A DNA stretch of 51,644 nucleotides from Chloroflexota bacterium. Its GTDB lineage: Bacteria; Chloroflexota; Anaerolineae; UBA1429. The translations under genes were made by a program, and so were the position numbers. Numbering within the stretch: the first letter of the stretch is position 1; the number at the start of each line of letters is the position of its first letter. The stretch lies in assembly GCA_012719135.1 (NCBI GenBank), contig JAAYAW010000041.1, positions 1 to 51,644 of the forward strand, read 5' to 3'. Below, in pieces: positions 1-7,802 of the stretch. Below the pieces are notes generated by a model. It had not been told where the DNA came from. It saw nothing but the letters and a program-made list of their open reading frames with translations, and did no database searches.

Positions 1-239
1 CCGAGATCCGGCGCCGGCAGGCGGAGACGAACGACGTGGCGATCGCCTACGACGTGATGGGAGACCGGTACGTCGACATGTTCGAGGCGGGGATCATCGA
101 TCCGGCCAAGGTGACGCGGTCGGCGGTAGAGAACGCGACGTCGATCGCGGCGATGATCCTGTCCACCGAAGCCCTGATCACCGATATTCCCAAGCCAGAG
201 CCCGCGGCACCGCCGGCGGGCGGCGGGGACATGTACTGA
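1..239 (+). CDS. groL: GroEL chaperonin, C-terminal fragment (cut by window edge)
   Basis: This is the last ~78 residues of the 60-kDa chaperonin that folds proteins in the cytoplasm as a double heptameric ring with GroES. The reading frame is open from base 3 to a TGA at 237-239. The tail carries the highly conserved GroEL block with [25 protein letters not shown] and STEAL. It ends in a Gly-rich segment closing in GGGDMY, in place of the GGM repeat common in proteobacteria. The start, apical domain and promoter lie outside the window. A strong hairpin follows the stop. The identity is secure; whether GroES lies upstream cannot be seen. Confidence 0.95.
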   Translation, partial: EIRRRQAETNDVAIAYDVMGDRYVDMFEAGIIDPAKVTRSAVENATSIAAMILSTEALITDIPKPEPAAPPAGGGDMY

Positions 240-298
240 TCCGAGGCTAAACGTCAGCGGATCGAACGTGGGTGTCCACAGGGCGCACCGATTGACAA

Positions 299-330
299 GG
301 GAGGGCCGGCTCGAAAGAGCCGGCCCTCCC
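299..330. terminator. Bidirectional intrinsic terminator
   Basis: A perfect 14-bp stem (299-312 with 317-330) closes a GAAA tetraloop. It sits between the convergent groL and membrane glycosyltransferase genes, 60 bp past the groL stop and 8 bp past the minus-strand stop, so it can end both transcripts. The T tract is poor, but the stem is very stable. Confidence 0.8.
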
Positions 331-337
331 GCTTCTC

Positions 338-1819
338 TCAGGGCGTGAGCGCCGGCACCAGCACCGTGAGGCACCACGCTGCAAGGCCGGCCTGCGCCAG
401 GCACATGGCCGCCAGGGGCAGCCCCGGCCAGCGCTGCTCGAGTGCCGATCCGGCGCAGATGAGCCCTCCACCACCCAGAGTGAGCCCGAGGGCATAGGTC
501 GGCAGGTCCCCGCGATAGAGCCCGAGCGCCGCGAGCGCTAGCGCCGCCAGCCCCAGCAGGGCCAGCACCCAGCGGGGCGCTCGAGTATAGAGCTGCTGCC
601 AGCCCAGGGTATATCCCAGGCCCCAGACGGCCACGGCCGGGAACAGATAGCGGCCCTGATGCTGGACGTACTGCAGGTTGTACCAGAGATAGCCGCAGAG
701 GGTGAGGAGGCCCCAGGCTGCGAGCAGCAGCATCCCAAAGCCGCGGCCACCGCCGGCCGGCCGCCGTCGCGAGCTCAGGGCGTCCACGGCTCCCAGGATC
801 GCGAGCGCAGCGAGCGCGGCGAGGGCCTGGTAGATGCGGGTCGGCAGGGGCACGCCCATCCAGCCGAACTGGCCCCAGAAGGACTGGAATGTAGTAAGGG
901 CCGCGGCCTTCAGTGCCCCGACCAGGCCGCGTTCCGCCACGAACTGCGCCGTGGTGAGCTGCGCTCCGGCCACCGCATCGTGCCGGACCATCCCCAGGAG
1001 GTCCCCCGGGCCGTACAGCGAGGCGTTGCGCATCAGCCAGGGCGCGACCACCGCAAGGGCCACACCGGCGGTCAGTGCCCCCTGGATGGCCAGGGGCCAG
1101 AGCGGGCGCCCCGACCGGCGCGCACGGCGCATGGCCCAGGCCCAGGCGAAGAACGCGAGCGGCGCGGCGATGTAGGCCTGCAGTTTTGTCAGAAACGCCA
1201 GGCCGACCGTCAGCCCCAGCAGGAGTGAGGGTCCGGTCCGCCAGTCCTTGCGCTCGATGAGCAGCAGTTGCCAGACAACCAGTCCCAACACCAGTTCGGC
1301 GAGGGCATCGTTGTTGGCTGCACCGGTCACGGCGAGGCGCATGGGTAGAAAAGCGACAAAGGCCGTGGCGCCCAGCGCCAGATCCGGCCGATGGGGCAGG
1401 AGCGTTCGCAACAGGCTAAAGGCGGCGAGGAGGGAGAGCCCGCCCAGTGCCAGCGAAACGAGCCGGACGGGGAGGAGCGGCGTCTCCATACCGAGAGCGC
1501 GCCCCAGGGCAAAGGCGGGTGCCGCCAGGAGATAGTAGAGCGGGGGCTGGTGGGCCTCATAGCGGATCGGGTCTACCGAGAGATCCCGAGGGAATCGGGC
1601 GGCCTTTATCTCCTCCAGGTACTCGGCGGGATAGTCGCCCGAGCGCAACTCCGGCAGCGCGCCCGTCTCGACGATGTGCCGGACATAGTTGTAGTGTGCT
1701 GGCTCATCGGGCGCCTGCCAGGCGGGGGTGCAGGCGGCATAGGCGCCCCCCAGCCCGACATACATGAGCAGGATCAGCCCCAGCCAGAGCCGCAGGCGTT
1801 GCGGACTCGATCGATCCAT
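338..1819 (-). CDS. GT-C fold membrane glycosyltransferase (family 39 / ArnT-like)
   Basis: A 493-residue polytopic membrane protein likely to move a sugar from a polyprenyl-phosphate donor to a cell-envelope acceptor. Residues 10-30 form the first membrane helix. The first outer loop carries the PDEPAHY motif (37-43), whose Asp-Glu pair matches the metal/donor-binding acidic pair of GT-C enzymes. It is followed by a conserved HQPPLYY segment (90-96), where PMT/ArnT relatives carry a similar motif. About ten further hydrophobic segments follow. The start at 1819 is supported by a GGGAGG ribosome site 6 nt upstream. It lies downstream of metG on the same strand with a hairpin between them. Donor and acceptor cannot be read from sequence. 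Confidence 0.75.
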   Translation of the reverse strand: MDRSSPQRLRLWLGLILLMYVGLGGAYAACTPAWQAPDEPAHYNYVRHIVETGALPELRSGDYPAEYLEEIKAARFPRDLSVDPIRYEAHQPPLYYLLAAPAFALGRALGMETPLLPVRLVSLALGGLSLLAAFSLLRTLLPHRPDLALGATAFVAFLPMRLAVTGAANNDALAELVLGLVVWQLLLIERKDWRTGPSLLLGLTVGLAFLTKLQAYIAAPLAFFAWAWAMRRARRSGRPLWPLAIQGALTAGVALAVVAPWLMRNASLYGPGDLLGMVRHDAVAGAQLTTAQFVAERGLVGALKAAALTTFQSFWGQFGWMGVPLPTRIYQALAALAALAILGAVDALSSRRRPAGGGRGFGMLLLAAWGLLTLCGYLWYNLQYVQHQGRYLFPAVAVWGLGYTLGWQQLYTRAPRWVLALLGLAALALAALGLYRGDLPTYALGLTLGGGGLICAGSALEQRWPGLPLAAMCLAQAGLAAWCLTVLVPALTP

Positions 1820-1840
1820 CGGCGACCTCCCGGAACGAGA

Positions 1841-1874
1841 CGAGGCGCCGGCACACCCTCGCGCCGGCGCCTCG
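1841..1874. terminator. Hairpin between metG and the GT-C gene
   Basis: A perfect 12-bp inverted repeat (1841-1852 with 1863-1874) with a 10-nt loop lies just after the metG stop on the minus strand. There is no U tract, so it may be a weak terminator or an mRNA-stabilising hairpin that separates metG expression from the downstream gene. Confidence 0.5.
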
Positions 1875-1888
1875 GATCATAGCACGTC

Positions 1889-3631
1889 TCAGCCCAGACG
1901 AGCCAACTCCTGCGCCACGATCTCCTCATCCAGCTTTTTGAACAGAGGCGTGGGCTCTAGCAGGGCCTGGCCGGGCTGGAGATCGCTGGGGCACCAGCGA
2001 TCGCTTCCCTCCTCTACGCCATGGTACGTCAGGCCAAGGTGACGGCGCTCCGTTTCCTGATACTCGACTACTTCCTGTGTGCCAAAGAGGGGCGCCTCGT
2101 AGCCCAGCGTCGCATGCAGCTTTTCCGAACCAAAGGGCACAAAGGGCGCAAAGAGCATATTGAGCGAATCCACCACGCGGAGCGTCACATAGACGATTGT
2201 CGCGGCGCGTTCTCGATCGGCCTTGAGCGCCTTCCAGGGGGCGGCGGCGTCCAGATAGCGGTTGGCCTCCCTGGCGGCGGCCATCGCCTTCGCCAGGCCG
2301 GCGCGGAACCGGCAGGCCTCGATATCTGCGGCGACCGGATCGAAGGCGGCGGCCACCGTGTCCAGGATCTCCCGATCCTCGATGGTCAGCTCGCCCGGCT
2401 CGGGCACCCGCGCCTCAAAGTTGCGGTAGGCAAAGGTCAGGATGCGATGGGCCAGGTTTCCCCAGGTGCCCACCAGTTCGTTGTTGTTCGCCGCGAGGAA
2501 CTCGGCCCAGGAATAGTCCGAGTCCGAGCTCTCCGGGGCGTGCGTGGTGAGATAGTAGCGGAGCGGGTCGGCATGATAACGCGAGAGATAGTCTGGCGCC
2601 CAGATGGCCCAGTTCCGGCTGGAGGAGAACTTGCGCCCCTCCAGCGTGAGATACTCGTTCGCCGGCACATCGTGGGGCAGGCGCAGATCGCCATAGCCCA
2701 GGAGCATGGCCGGCCAGATGAGCGTATGGAAGAAGGTGTTGTCCTTGCCGATAAAGTAGTAGCTGCGCGCCGGCCGTTCGGGCGCCCACCAGTCCAGCCA
2801 GGCCTCGGGCGTGCCTCGGTTCTTGGCCCACTCGATGCTGGCCGAGAGGTAGCCGATCACCGCATCGAACCAGACATAGATGCGCTTGTCCTCATAGCCG
2901 GCCACAGGCACCGGGATGCCCCAGGAGATGTCTCGCGTGATGGCCCGCGGGCGCAGCCCTTCCTCGAGCATCCCGAGAGAAAAGTTGCGCACAGATGTGC
3001 GCCAGTAGTCCTTGGTCGCCACCCATTCCTTGAGCGGCTCGTTGAACTGGGACAGGTCCAGGAAGAAATGCTCCGTCTCGCGCACCACGGGCGTATCGCC
3101 GGAGAACTTGCAGCGCGGGCGGATCAGATCCAGCGCGTCCAGGGGCTTGCCGCACTTGTCGCACTGGTCGCCCCGGGCGTCCTCATAGCCGCAGAAAGGG
3201 CAGGTGCCCTCGACGTAACGGTCGGCTAAAAAGCGCTGGCACTCCTCGCAGTACAGGGCCTCCATCGTCTGCTTGAGCACATACCCACGCTCCAGCAGCC
3301 GGTTGAACAGGCGGAGGGTCACCTCCCAGTGGTTCTCGGTATCGGTGTGCGTGAACAGGTCAAAGGTCAGCCCGAGCCCGAGAAAGGTCTCCAGGAAGGA
3401 GCGATGGAAGCGGTCGATCACATCCTCGGGATCGATCCCCTCACGCTCCGCGGTCACGGTGATGGGCGTACCATGGGTGTCCGAACCGGAGACCATCAGC
3501 ACGTCGTTGCCGCGCAGGCGATGGTAGCGTGCGAAAATGTCCGGGGGCAGGTAGGCGCCGGCCACTTGCCCCAGATGGAGGGGCGAGTTCGCGTACGGCC
3601 AGGCCACACTCACAAGGATCTTCTCGTTCAT
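1889..3631 (-). CDS. metG: Methionyl-tRNA synthetase
   Basis: Class I aminoacyl-tRNA synthetase that charges tRNA-Met in the cytoplasm. The N-terminal HIGH-type motif is HLGQ (residues 19-22) in a [10 protein letters not shown] context, followed by [10 protein letters not shown] zinc-knuckle insert carries Cys128/131, Cys144/147 and Cys157/160. The [11 protein letters not shown] segment (254-264) and FIGKDN (293-298) are typical of MetRS. The signature loop reads KFSSS (334-338) instead of KMSKS, so the second lysine is a serine. At 580 residues it ends with the anticodon-binding helical domain and lacks the C-terminal tRNA-binding extension. An AGGAG site lies 5 nt before the ATG. A good promoter lies about 235 bp upstream. 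Confidence 0.95.
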   Translation of the reverse strand: MNEKILVSVAWPYANSPLHLGQVAGAYLPPDIFARYHRLRGNDVLMVSGSDTHGTPITVTAEREGIDPEDVIDRFHRSFLETFLGLGLTFDLFTHTDTENHWEVTLRLFNRLLERGYVLKQTMEALYCEECQRFLADRYVEGTCPFCGYEDARGDQCDKCGKPLDALDLIRPRCKFSGDTPVVRETEHFFLDLSQFNEPLKEWVATKDYWRTSVRNFSLGMLEEGLRPRAITRDISWGIPVPVAGYEDKRIYVWFDAVIGYLSASIEWAKNRGTPEAWLDWWAPERPARSYYFIGKDNTFFHTLIWPAMLLGYGDLRLPHDVPANEYLTLEGRKFSSSRNWAIWAPDYLSRYHADPLRYYLTTHAPESSDSDYSWAEFLAANNNELVGTWGNLAHRILTFAYRNFEARVPEPGELTIEDREILDTVAAAFDPVAADIEACRFRAGLAKAMAAAREANRYLDAAAPWKALKADRERAATIVYVTLRVVDSLNMLFAPFVPFGSEKLHATLGYEAPLFGTQEVVEYQETERRHLGLTYHGVEEGSDRWCPSDLQPGQALLEPTPLFKKLDEEIVAQELARLG

Positions 3632-3866
3632 GGCGCTCCTTGGCGATCATCCGGCCGCAGCGGCAGGCTAGGGGCCGGCGAGGTGCAGGTTATCGATACC
3701 TTCTGACGGGGTTGCCTGGGGGTGTTCAGCAGGGGGAGGGGCCCCCCATACGGCTGGTGGCGGCGCGAGCACGGCCATACGCAGCGCGACGGCGCGCCGT
3801 CTGAATGCGGGCGTAACGGGCAATCAAGGCGTCCAACGTGGGCTGCTCCGTTCAAGATTGGTGCCC

Positions 3867-3895
3867 ATTATAGGTCTGCCCGGGGATGGGGTCAA
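3867..3895 (-). promoter_or_regulatory. Sigma-70-type promoter for metG
   Basis: On the minus strand TTGACC (3890-3895) and a perfect TATAAT (3867-3872) are separated by 17 bp. Transcription would begin near 3860, giving a leader of about 229 nt before the metG ATG. No T-box consensus is visible in that leader. Confidence 0.75.
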
Positions 3896-4023
3896 CCGGT
3901 TCGCCACTCGCGCGGTGGCGCGTCACGCGGTGGCCCGGCGAGCGCGCCAGGGATACCCGTCCCCCGCGAGGTGCGGCGATGGGCGCCCGCGTACTGAGCG
4001 GGTTGCCGAGCGATGAAAACGCG

Positions 4024-4059
4024 GATGCACTGCCGCACGCTCGTCGATCTCATTGACGG
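4024..4059 (+). repeat. 36-nt exact direct repeat, copy 1
   Basis: This copy is identical base for base to 4095-4130, with 35 nt between. It opens with ATG two bases in, and the frame runs 21 codons to a TGA at 4088-4090. Confidence 0.85.
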
Positions 4060-4094
4060 CAGCGATCCTACGCCGCTGAGCGGACTCTGAAGCA

Positions 4095-4130
4095 GATGCA
4101 CTGCCGCACGCTCGTCGATCTCATTGACGG
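4095..4130 (+). repeat. 36-nt exact direct repeat, copy 2
   Basis: Second identical copy. The reading frame that begins in it stays open for 169 codons, but its codon pattern is not convincing beyond the first 20 residues. See the finding on this pair for the CRISPR-like geometry and the alternative of a duplicated gene start. Confidence 0.85.
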
Positions 4131-4395
4131 GCCAGGGGATAGCTCCGACGTGCTGGCGGCGCGCATGCCGGTGCGTGGTCGTGCCGGTGCACCCCTCCGC
4201 GCCCAACTATGGTGCGCTGATCTACGCCTACAAAAAGCTGAGTGCCCTGGAATGCATCGGCGCGGAGAGGCTGCAGAACGCGCCGGCGGCCCAGGCTTGG
4301 GCGTGCTCTACGACCGCGCGTATGTCCGCGTGCCTGGTTCGGGGTGCCGGAGCATCGAGGCGCGAGAGAGGACAATTGGCCTGTGCGCCGGCAGG

Positions 4396-5157
4396 TCAGC
4401 CCTCGTCGTAGAATCCCCGCCTCGCGTTCCGCTTCACCCGCAGGATTTGCCCCAGCATCTCCCTGGACTCGGTGAGGTAGGATTTCTGCTTGCCGGTGGC
4501 CACGTCGCGGTCGGCCCAGGCCACGGGCACCTCGGCGATGCGATGCCCGCCGCGCTCGATCAGGTAGAGCAGTTCCACGTCAAAGGCGGTCACGCGCCAG
4601 CCTGAGACCTGCACGGGGTTGCGGATCGGCTCCAGTTTGGCGAACACCTCGCGGGCCAGATCCGTGCGGATGGCCTTAAAGCCGCACTGGGTGTCCGAGA
4701 TGCCGCGCAGGAGCAGCGCCCGGCGAAAGTTGCGGAAAACGGCCGAGCCCAGCCGGCGGTACCAGGGGAAATCCTGGCGCTCGATGCCACGCGAGCCGAT
4801 GGCGGCGTCGTAGCCCTGCTCGAAGCAGGGGAGCAGGCTCGCCACCTGGTCGATGGGTGTGGACTGGTCCATGTCCGTGAACAGGGTGATGTTGCCCTGC
4901 GCGGACTGCAATCCCAGCCAGAGCGCCGAGGGCTTGCCCCCGTGGGGGTTCTCCTGCAGGCGAAAGCCGGGCTTGCTGGCGATGCTCTCCCGAACCAGAT
5001 CGCGGCTGTTATCCGTGCTCCCGTCGTCCGAGATCAGCACCTCCCAGGCGTAGGGTTGCTGCACCAGGTAGGCATGGACCTCGTCCAGAACGCCGCGCGT
5101 CAGGTTCTCGTGCTCGTTGTAGCAGGGAATCAGGACGGTCAGGTAGGGTGAGTTCAC
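4396..5157 (-). CDS. GT2 glycosyltransferase, dolichyl-phosphate glucosyltransferase-like
   Basis: A 253-residue GT-A fold transferase, probably loading a sugar onto a polyprenyl phosphate at the inner membrane face. The N-terminus reads LTVLIPCYNE, then DDGSTD (44-49), the HGGKPSALWLGL block (72-83) and the metal-binding TDMDQ (94-98). CGFKA follows in the usual acceptor region. It has no terminal membrane helices, unlike DPM-type synthases with anchors. The frame is open far upstream, but the start is the GTG at 5157. That GTG overlaps the stop of the preceding GT2 gene by 4 nt, and the conserved N-terminus begins right there. It is last in the rmlD-GT2-GT2 operon. Confidence 0.85.
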   Translation of the reverse strand: MNSPYLTVLIPCYNEHENLTRGVLDEVHAYLVQQPYAWEVLISDDGSTDNSRDLVRESIASKPGFRLQENPHGGKPSALWLGLQSAQGNITLFTDMDQSTPIDQVASLLPCFEQGYDAAIGSRGIERQDFPWYRRLGSAVFRNFRRALLLRGISDTQCGFKAIRTDLAREVFAKLEPIRNPVQVSGWRVTAFDVELLYLIERGGHRIAEVPVAWADRDVATGKQKSYLTESREMLGQILRVKRNARRGFYDEG

Positions 5158-6140
5158 TGGGCCTCCCGGGCCGCTTGCGACCCCTCCAGAATCGATTCCA
5201 GATAGGCGCTGTGGGCGCGGCCCGGCGCGCGTTGGCGTCTGTACTCGGCCCGCCAGGCGGGCCAGCGTACCAGCCCCGCCAATTGGCCGCGTAGCCGGGC
5301 ACGGGCCGCGGCCCCCCGCCAGGCGCGCAGCGCGTCGCAGGCGATGCGCCACTGGGTGGCCCAGATGCGTCGCCGGTATCGACGGAACAGATCCGGGGGG
5401 TAGTTGCGTGCGATGGCCCAGAGGGTGTTGCGGCCCACATAGAAGCTGGCCAGAACGCCGCCGCCGGTGGCGCTGAGGTGGTGGTACACCACGGCATCCG
5501 GCGCATAGATGCAGCGGTACCCTGCGCGCTGAGCGCGCCAGTTGAGGTCGACATCCTCGCAATACATGAAAAAGCGCGTCTCAAAGGGGCCGATCTCTTC
5601 GATCGCCTGGCGGCGAACGGCCATGGCGCCCCCGCACCCGCCGAAGACCCAGGCCTCCTGATCCCAGGGCGGGCCGTAAGGCTGCCACACGCCGCGCGAG
5701 TCGGCGGTGCCGTCCACGCGTACCAGGTCGCCCGCGGAATGGAGCGTATCGCGCCGGTCATACAGCATGATGCGCGAGGCGGCGCTGCCCGCCTCGGGGT
5801 GCCGGTCCAGCGCGGCGACCAGGTTGGCCAGCCAATCCGGCTCGGCCTCGGTATCGTTGTTGAGCAATACCAGGATCTCACCTTTGGCCGCCTTGATCCC
5901 GGCGTTGCAGCCCCCCGCGTAACCCAGGTTATCGGAGAGCGCCAGCGTTCGCACCCAGGGGTACGCCTCCGCCAGCGTCTCACACGAGCCATCAGTGGAC
6001 CCGTTGTCTACCACGATCACCTCGGCCGCTCCCCCTAGGGGGGACAGGGTCTGCATGGCCAGGCTGTCCAGGCAGGGGCGGAGCAGCGACAGGCCGTTCC
6101 AGTTGGGAATGATGACCGAGGCGCGCGGCGCATGGGTCAT
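5154..6140 (-). CDS. GT2 glycosyltransferase, rhamnosyltransferase-like
   Basis: A 328-residue inverting GT2 transferase for surface polysaccharide assembly. It shows SVIIPNWNG at the N-terminus, VDNGSTDGS (44-52) for nucleotide binding, NNDTE (94-98) as the DXD-like metal site, and FFMYCEDVDL with the conserved ED pair of the acceptor site. The C-terminal ~80 residues are Arg-rich with an amphipathic character suited to membrane association. It overlaps rmlD by 4 nt upstream and the next GT2 by 4 nt downstream, so the three are translationally coupled. Linkage to rmlD makes dTDP-rhamnose a likely donor; that is inference from context. Confidence 0.85.
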   Translation of the reverse strand: MTHAPRASVIIPNWNGLSLLRPCLDSLAMQTLSPLGGAAEVIVVDNGSTDGSCETLAEAYPWVRTLALSDNLGYAGGCNAGIKAAKGEILVLLNNDTEAEPDWLANLVAALDRHPEAGSAASRIMLYDRRDTLHSAGDLVRVDGTADSRGVWQPYGPPWDQEAWVFGGCGGAMAVRRQAIEEIGPFETRFFMYCEDVDLNWRAQRAGYRCIYAPDAVVYHHLSATGGGVLASFYVGRNTLWAIARNYPPDLFRRYRRRIWATQWRIACDALRAWRGAAARARLRGQLAGLVRWPAWRAEYRRQRAPGRAHSAYLESILEGSQAAREAQ

Positions 6141-6979
6141 GCCAACAGGCCCTGCTGGCCCATATAGTCCCGCAGGGCCTCCTGCCAGGGCCTCATCGTG
6201 ACGCCGACCTCGGCCCCGTTATAGTTGCGCATCTCCACATGGCCGGGGACGCGGGCCAGCCGCTGGTAGTTCTGCGAGGGGACAAGTTGCAGGTCACCGG
6301 TGCGCCCGGCCAGGCGGAGTATCTCGGCAGCCCAGTCATAGCGCGAACAGACGCCGTCGTTTGGCAGATGGTAGGTCCCATAGGCGGGCTGCGCCACAAG
6401 GCGTACCAACGCCGACGCCACATCCTCGGCGTAGGTGGGCGATCCCCATTCGTCCGTGACCATGGATACGGATTCGCGCTCGTCGGCGAGGCGCAGCACC
6501 GTACGGACAAAGTTGCGCGGCCCGTCGCCGTAGAGCCAGGCCACGCGAACGATATAGTGGCGGTTCACCAGGCGACGGGTATACTCCTCCCCGAGCCACT
6601 TGGTGCGGGCATAGACGCTCAGCGGGTTGGGTGCATCGTCCTCACGGTAGGGCGCTTGCTGTGTCCCATCAAAGACATAGTCGGTCCCGATATACACCAT
6701 CGCAGCGGCGCTCTGCTGGGCGGCGACGGCGATGTTCCGAGTCCCGAGGACATTGACGCGATACGCCAGGTCGGGATCGCGCTCGCAGCCATCCACGTCG
6801 GTGATGGCGGCCGTATGCACGATGAGATCCGGGGCGTACGTGCGGACCGCGGCCGTGATCGCGCCCAGGTCGGTGATATCGTACTCTGGGAGATCGATGG
6901 GCATGAGTGACTGGCCCGCCAGCTCTCGCTGCAACGCCCGACCCAGCTGGCCGTTGCTCCCGGTGATCGCTATCCTCAT
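6137..6979 (-). CDS. rmlD: dTDP-4-dehydrorhamnose reductase
   Basis: Last step of dTDP-L-rhamnose synthesis, reducing dTDP-4-dehydro-L-rhamnose with NAD(P)H. The 280-residue protein opens with a Rossmann TGSNGQLG (6-13), followed by the HTAAITDVDGCE region. It has TDYVFDG (99-105) and a YxxxK catalytic pair (Tyr123, Lys127) in SVYARTKW. The frame extends upstream, but the ATG at 6979 is preferred: it has GGAGGA 6 nt before it and begins the family's usual N-terminus. It is first in the operon with two GT2 genes. The partner epimerase rfbC is 35 kb away in this window; rmlA and rmlB are not seen. Confidence 0.93.
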   Translation of the reverse strand: MRIAITGSNGQLGRALQRELAGQSLMPIDLPEYDITDLGAITAAVRTYAPDLIVHTAAITDVDGCERDPDLAYRVNVLGTRNIAVAAQQSAAAMVYIGTDYVFDGTQQAPYREDDAPNPLSVYARTKWLGEEYTRRLVNRHYIVRVAWLYGDGPRNFVRTVLRLADERESVSMVTDEWGSPTYAEDVASALVRLVAQPAYGTYHLPNDGVCSRYDWAAEILRLAGRTGDLQLVPSQNYQRLARVPGHVEMRNYNGAEVGVTMRPWQEALRDYMGQQGLLA

Positions 6980-7052
6980 GGGGGATCCTCCATCCGTTGG
7001 TATGCTGGGGCCACCGGCGCGCCGCGGTGCCGCTTGCCGCCCTGCGCAGAGT

Positions 7053-7080
7053 ATTATATCATCCGGCCGGAGCCCATCAA
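7053..7080 (-). promoter_or_regulatory. Promoter of the rmlD-GT2-GT2 operon
   Basis: On the minus strand TTGATG (7075-7080) and TATAAT (7053-7058) are 16 bp apart, about 75 bp before the rmlD ATG. The same AT-rich patch may also serve the divergent nitroreductase. Confidence 0.65.
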
Positions 7081-7101
7081 ACACGAAAGGCATCCCCCAT
7101 A

Positions 7102-7617
7102 ATGGGTGAGATCCTGGACCATATCGAAGCACGTCGCAGTATCCGGCGGTACACGGAAGAGCCGGTGTCTCGGGTCCAGTTGGAGTCGTTGTTGCGGGCG
7201 GCGATGGCTGCTCCTTCGGCCAGCAATCGCCGGCCCTGGGAGTATCTGGTGGTCACGGAGGCGGAGCGGCTGGCTGCGCTGCGGCGCCCCCTGGTGCTGG
7301 GCCGCTACGTCGCGCCCGCCGCCATCGTGATCTGTGGCAATATGCTGCGCGCTCTGCCCCCTCCCGCGCGGGATTTCTGGGTGGTCGATTGCTCCGCGGC
7401 GACGCAGAACATCCTGCTGGCCGCCAGCGGTATGGGGCTCGCAACCGTCTGGATAGGTGTCTACCCGTTGCGACCATTGATGACGCTGGTGGCGCGTGCT
7501 CTGAGGCTGCCGCGACACATTCGGCCGCTGGCGGTGGTATGGGTCGGGCATCCCGCCGAAGAGAAGCCGCCTCTCAATCGCTTTGATGGCGCGCGTGTGC
7601 ACTGGGAGAGCTTCTGA
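7102..7617 (+). CDS. Nitroreductase-family FMN oxidoreductase
   Basis: A 171-residue short nitroreductase, an FMN enzyme that transfers hydride from NAD(P)H to nitro, quinone or similar acceptors. The FMN-binding start ARRSIRRY (10-17) is followed by APSASNRRPWEYLVV (38-52). WVVDCSAATQNILLAA and GMGLATVWIGVYP form the central and C-terminal flavin-contacting segments. The start at 7102 is chosen because the conserved N-terminus begins there and the frame upstream runs through a promoter region. It is transcribed divergently from rmlD. The physiological substrate cannot be assigned. Confidence 0.88.
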   Translation: MGEILDHIEARRSIRRYTEEPVSRVQLESLLRAAMAAPSASNRRPWEYLVVTEAERLAALRRPLVLGRYVAPAAIVICGNMLRALPPPARDFWVVDCSAATQNILLAASGMGLATVWIGVYPLRPLMTLVARALRLPRHIRPLAVVWVGHPAEEKPPLNRFDGARVHWESF

Positions 7618-7671
7618 GTGCCATGGGATGTGAGTTTTTCCGCATCGCACGGGTCTTTGGGGCTAGAACCT

Positions 7672-7700
7672 TTGACGCGGCTCCACAGGCGTGCTATTAT
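7672..7700 (+). promoter_or_regulatory. Promoter upstream of the GT4 pair
   Basis: TTGACG (7672-7677) and TATTAT (7695-7700) are 17 bp apart. The -10 is preceded by GTGC, as at 10207-10210 in front of the RRM gene. Transcription would start near 7707, about 20 nt before a terminator-like hairpin. Confidence 0.75.
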
Positions 7701-7726
7701 TGGGTCGATTTGGGAAGCAGGGGCGC

Positions 7727-7773
7727 CCCCATTCTCTGCCGGGTGATCGGCAGGTGATGGGGCCTGTTTTTTT
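7727..7773 (+). terminator. Leader terminator / attenuator before the GT4 gene
   Basis: A helix pairs 7727-7740 with 7749-7762 (CCCCAT/ATGGGG outer, CTGCC/GGCAG inner, with wobbles and one mismatch between) around an 8-nt loop. Seven T residues follow at 7767-7773. It lies inside the leader, between the promoter and the ATG at 7803, so full-length mRNA requires read-through. Confidence 0.7.
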
Positions 7774-7802
7774 CCTCCGGGGCATGAGGAGGTAGAAGGC
7801 CG

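Larger units (their letters stand above)
3896..4395. other. Gene-poor stretch with a coding-like remnant
   Basis: No intact gene is convincing here. Two copies of a 36-nt direct repeat lie inside it and are listed separately. Each repeat starts with ATG and reads MHCRTLVDLIDG. After the second copy one frame continues to a segment reading GVLYDRAYVRVPGSG, and an adjacent frame reads NYGALIYAYKKL. That looks like a frameshifted relic of a small soluble protein whose 5' end was duplicated. It ends at the converging glycosyltransferase gene. Confidence 0.3.

Noticed and set aside
2021-3229. A 402-codon plus-strand frame inside metG
   Set aside because: It is antisense to MetRS with all its motifs; no start context and no domain.
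3628-3855. A short leader open frame in the metG 5' region ending on the metG start codon
   Set aside because: It starts with TTG almost at the predicted transcript start, has no ribosome site and no conserved sequence; it was not annotated.
3632-3860. T-box or SAM-type riboswitch in the metG leader
   Set aside because: Neither the T-box AGGGTGGNACCGCG-like stretch nor a SAM-I core could be found by eye on the minus strand.
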